Source: Pseudomonas citronellolis
Lineage (GTDB): Bacteria; Pseudomonadota; Gammaproteobacteria; Pseudomonadales; Pseudomonadaceae
Reading direction: 5' to 3'
NCBI RefSeq assembly: GCF_029335315.1
Contig: NZ_JARJLT010000004.1
Coordinates: 18,810-82,809, forward strand
DNA length: 64,000 nt
This document shows, piece by piece, positions 61,001 through 64,000 of this stretch. Numbering within the stretch: the first letter of the stretch is position 1; every line of letters starts with the position of its first letter. The position numbers and the translations under genes were made by a program. A model generated the notes under the pieces. It worked only from the letters and a program-made list of their open reading frames with translations. It did no database searches and was not told the DNA's origin.

Positions 61001-62871
61001 TCCAGGCCTTCGGCGTAGGTGAAGGCGAAGTCGTGGATCCAGTACTCGCGGCCGTTGCTGTGGCGCAGGCGGTAGGGGAACTCGCCGAGCACGCGCAGGC
61101 CGAGGTTTTCCAGGATCGGCAGGACGTCGGACAGCGCCAGCGGCGCGTCGGCGTGGTACAGCTTGCAGTGCAGTTGCTGGTCGCTCTGCGCCAGCGGCTG
61201 GTAGAAGCTCATCACCAGCGGGCGGGCGTCGGACAGGCTGAGCAGGTGCTGCAGGTCGACCACCGCGAAGTGCGCGGCGAAGCGCTCGCGGTAGCCGGCC
61301 GGGAAGCCCTTGGGGAAGTCCTCGAGGATGTTGGTGCCCTGCCCTTCGCCGAAGTTCTCCACCACCAGCGCGGCGTAGTCGTCCTGCCAGGAGCGGCAGG
61401 CCTGGATGGCCTCTTCCTCGAGCCGCTTGGTGTCGATGTCGATGCGCGTCTTGGGGTCGACGCGCAGGATGAACTGCACGCGGGCCAGGGTCGACTCGGA
61501 GAAGAAGGTCCAGAACTCGCAGTCGCTGGCCTTCAAGCGCTCGCGCAGGACCTGCTCGATCTTGATCCGCGTCTCGGTGGAATAGATGTCGCGCGGCACG
61601 TAGGCCAGGCAATAGCAGAAGCGCCCGTAGGGGTCCTTGCGCAGGAACAGGCGGATCTTGTTGCGCTCCTGGATCTGCACGATGGCCATGGCGGTGCTGA
61701 ACAGCTCGTCCGCCGGGGTCTGGAACAGGTCGTCGCGCGGCAGCACCTCGAGCACCTGGGCCAGTTCCTTGCCCAGGTGGCCGTTGGCGTCGAAGCCGGA
61801 GCGCTGCTCGACTTCCGCCACCTTGCCGCGGATCGAGGGGATGTGGCTGACGCTCTCGTTGTACACCGAGGAGGTGAACAGGCCCATGAAGCGGAACTCG
61901 CGCAGCACCTTGCCCTTGGCGTCGACCTCGCGGATCGACACATAGTCCGGGTAGGCCGGGCGGTGCACGCGGCTGGGATGCGAGGCCTTGGCGAAGGACA
62001 GCAGCAACGGCTCGCGCAGGTAGGCCACCGCGTAGTCCTCGATGTGCAGCTCTTCCTTGCTCAGGCCGGTGCGCAGCAGCTTGGTCACGCCGAGGAAGGA
62101 CTTCTCGTCATAATTGACCCGGCCGCCATCGGCCTCGTCCACCACGGTGAATTCCTCGTAGCCGAGGAAGGTGAAATGGTTGTTCAGCAGCCATTCGAGG
62201 AACGCCCGCACTTCGGCGACTTCCTCGGCGCGCGCCTTGGCCTTCGACTTGCCGAGCCAGGCCAGCAACTCCTCGGCCTTGCCGCGCATGGCCGGGAAGT
62301 CGGCCACCGCCACGCGCACTTCGCCCAACACTTCCAGCAGGCTCTTCTCCAGGGTGCGCAGCTCACCGATGTGGGAGGCGCGGTCGATCTCCAGGTACAT
62401 CAACGACTCGTGGCGCACGTCCTTGCCCTGGCTGTTCTTCGGCAGCAGCTCCAGCAGCTCGCCCTTGGCGTTGCGGCGCACGCTCAGCACCACGGTCTGC
62501 AGGGTGTGGATGCTGTAGCCGCGGCGGTTCAGCTCCATGCGTACCGAGTCGACCAGGAACGGCTGGTCCGGGTGCAGCACCTGCACGGCGGTGTGCGTGG
62601 ATTGCCAGCCGTGCTTCTCGTAATCGGGGTTGTAGACGCTGACTTCCGGCGCGGCGGCGTCGAAACGCTCCAGCAGGCGCCAGGAAGACAGGGTGCAGCC
62701 GACCAGGTCGGACAGGCGGCGCTGGGTCAATTCGTCGAGGGAGATGAGGCTGAAGAACTGTTCGGCGAACAGGGCTACTTGTGGCAGCACCTTTTCGCCG
62801 ACGTGCTGCGCCAGGGCCGATTGCAGTTGCTGCTGGAAATCGGCTTTGCTGGCCGCGGTGAAGAACGCCAT
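58009..62871 (-). CDS. gdhB: NAD-specific glutamate dehydrogenase (large GdhB type)
   Basis: 1620 residues, the length known for P. aeruginosa GdhB. The large 180-kDa class has a long N-terminal ACT-containing regulatory region, a central catalytic domain ([34 protein letters not shown]) and a C-terminal NAD-binding part ([22 protein letters not shown]). It converts glutamate to 2-oxoglutarate and ammonia, feeding arginine and glutamate catabolism. The ATG at 62869-62871 has GGAG 8 nt upstream; the TTG two codons earlier is less well placed. Confidence 0.96.
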   Translation of the reverse strand: [1620 protein letters not shown]

Positions 62872-63200
62872 GGTCAATGCTCCGCTTGGCTTGTCATTGG
62901 TTGAAGCAAGGGCTTTCTCGAACTGCGAATCGCGCTGCCGAGGGCCGAACGTCGGCTTCCGATCAAGTTCAGCAGATGCTGGGCATTAATCCAGGCAGGA
63001 AAAGCCCCGGTAGTGGCGGACGGACCGGTCGGTCACGATTCACCTGCCGAGCTTAACGAGCCTGCGCGGCGAAGGGATTACCAAGCCGCGACATATTCGT
63101 TCATGCAGGGGTAGCCGGGACGACCGTGCCAGGCAGGCGACAGGAGTTGTCGCGGCGCGATGGCAAGATCAAGGCCCTGAGCCACTACGGAACGGACGCC
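62872..63200. promoter_or_regulatory. Divergent promoter region of gdhB and the DUF1353 gene
   Basis: 329 bp with no gene. It contains a 16-bp near-perfect palindrome GACGGACCGGTCGGTC (63020-63035, one mismatched pair), which could be a dimer regulator site. No ARGR-type consensus could be confirmed by eye, although gdhB in PAO1 is, as I recall, ArgR controlled. Confidence 0.5.
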
Positions 63201-64000
63201 ATGCAAGCCGCCCCTCCGCTGCAGCGCCCGCTGCTGCGCCATCTCGCCAACCTGCTGGTCACGCTGCTCGGCCTCGCCCTGCTGGCCCTGGCCTGGCTGC
63301 TGCAGCCGGCGTTGATCCAGTACCTGCTGGCTGGCGCGCTGCCGGTCTACCTGGGCGTGCTGCTGCCACAGCTGGTCGGCCGCCGCGAGCGCCTGCGGCG
63401 TATCCGCGCCGCGCGCGCGGCCTCGGTGGAGCGCTGGGGCTTCTGCAGCCGCGACCGCCCCGGCCCCTGGGTCAACTACATCGACTTCCCGCTGACGGTG
63501 TTCTGCGACGAGGCCCGTGGGCGCTATTTCTATAGCGAGTGGCTGGTGGTCCACGACGGGCGGATCATCGTCAACCCCGGCCACAGCGAGGTCGACCTGC
63601 GAAGCGGCGAGGTGCGCTACCGCTTCGAGCTGCCACGCACCTACGCCTGGGATGGCTGCTCGCCGAAGATTCCCTTCTACTGGCTGGCCATCTTCGGCAC
63701 GCCGGACTGGTGGGAACACCTGGAAGACGTCGCCTGCATCCGCGACGGCGAGGTGCGCCGCAAACAGGTGTTCTGGCCCCTGGCGCACCACGCCAGCCTG
63801 GTGCACGACGCGCTCTACCAGTTCCTCAACGTCTCGCCGCTGGACAAGGCCTGCGCCGACCGCCTGTTCCGGCGCATGCTGCGCGACGCCGGGATGCCCC
63901 GCGCAGTCGCCTTCGTCTACTACCTGGCGGTGATCGTCGGCGGCGCGCCGAAGATGCGCGGGATGCGCAACGGGAACAGCCGGTTACGCTGCCTCACGCC
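63201..64000 (+). CDS. DUF1353 domain membrane protein (partial at right edge)
   Basis: 266 codons run to the window edge without a stop. Two hydrophobic helices near the N-terminus (LANLLVTLLGLALLALAWLL; LLAGALPVYLGVLLPQLV) precede the DUF1353 domain: IDFPLTVFCDEARG, FELPRTYAWDGCSPKIPF, HHASLVHDALYQFL. DUF1353 proteins occur in phages and bacteria and are of unknown function. The ATG at 63201 gives the N-terminal membrane segments. Divergent from gdhB. Confidence 0.85.
   Translation, partial: MQAAPPLQRPLLRHLANLLVTLLGLALLALAWLLQPALIQYLLAGALPVYLGVLLPQLVGRRERLRRIRAARAASVERWGFCSRDRPGPWVNYIDFPLTVFCDEARGRYFYSEWLVVHDGRIIVNPGHSEVDLRSGEVRYRFELPRTYAWDGCSPKIPFYWLAIFGTPDWWEHLEDVACIRDGEVRRKQVFWPLAHHASLVHDALYQFLNVSPLDKACADRLFRRMLRDAGMPRAVAFVYYLAVIVGGAPKMRGMRNGNSRLRCLT

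Noticed and set aside
58027..62904. 1625-residue open frame on the + strand opposite gdhB
   Set aside because: Antisense shadow of gdhB; no domain or start signal, and composition typical of third-position G/C bias.

Overview
The window is GC-rich (roughly two thirds G+C by eye) chromosomal DNA of a gamma-proteobacterium, almost certainly a Pseudomonas of the P. aeruginosa / nitroreducens / citronellolis lineage. The evidence is the protein sequences (FadAB, NAD-GdhB of 1620 residues, OprD-type porin, RocS/RocA signalling proteins, Rmf) and the gene order. From memory, the order follows the PAO1 stretch from about PA3012 to PA3068, with local replacements. Species cannot be fixed from this window alone.

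Layout. 1-3826: partial DUF1653 gene and the fadBA beta-oxidation operon. 4264-13293: secreted protein, membrane-anchored protein, universal stress protein, uncharacterised Cys-motif protein, Uup ABC-F ATPase, lytic transglycosylase Slt, and a DUF3300-DUF2950 pair of exported proteins. 13414-22352: MOSC protein, CheV, and a four-gene operon (AGPS-like flavoprotein, GlpD-like dehydrogenase, FGGY kinase, YegS-like lipid kinase) next to a divergent AraC regulator. 22518-25478: molybdenum cofactor genes moeA-moaB and mobA, a small lipoprotein, and tRNA-Pro(CGG). 25585-29008: an accessory-looking block (beta-hydroxyacid dehydrogenase, thioredoxin-fold protein, TetR regulator with a near-ideal palindromic operator, GST, exported metallo-beta-lactamase-fold enzyme). 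29180-33244: OpdQ-like porin, Amt ammonium transporter, and the DUF883/YqjE/YqjK envelope trio.

33319-41782 is a signalling block: an EAL protein with a C-terminal sensor-like region, dGTPase, and a RocS2/RocA2-like two-component system with a divergent REC-EAL (RocR-like) protein across an AT-rich intergenic region carrying repeated ATTCCTAC motifs. 41803-49124: YggL, PBP4 (DacB), RlmKL, Rmf, PyrD and an unrecognised protein. 49127-50163 looks like a small phage-type regulatory remnant. 50902-57432 holds a lipoprotein and pgaABCD (poly-N-acetylglucosamine synthesis and export), located where, as I recall, PAO1 has the pel exopolysaccharide operon. 58009-62871 is gdhB, and a partial DUF1353 gene runs off the right edge.

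Two repeat families stand out. One is a MITE-like element (two copies, 141 and 201 bp) with nested palindromes and terminal inverted repeats, each ending exactly in the stop codon of a minus-strand gene. The other is a family of GTAGGGCG...GTTAT REP-like inverted repeats at gene ends (three full or variant elements plus one half). No CRISPR array, rRNA or complete insertion sequence was seen. Possible system-level themes are a c-di-GMP/biofilm neighbourhood (two EAL proteins, roc signalling, pga) and a glycerol-ether or glycerolipid-like operon of unknown function.
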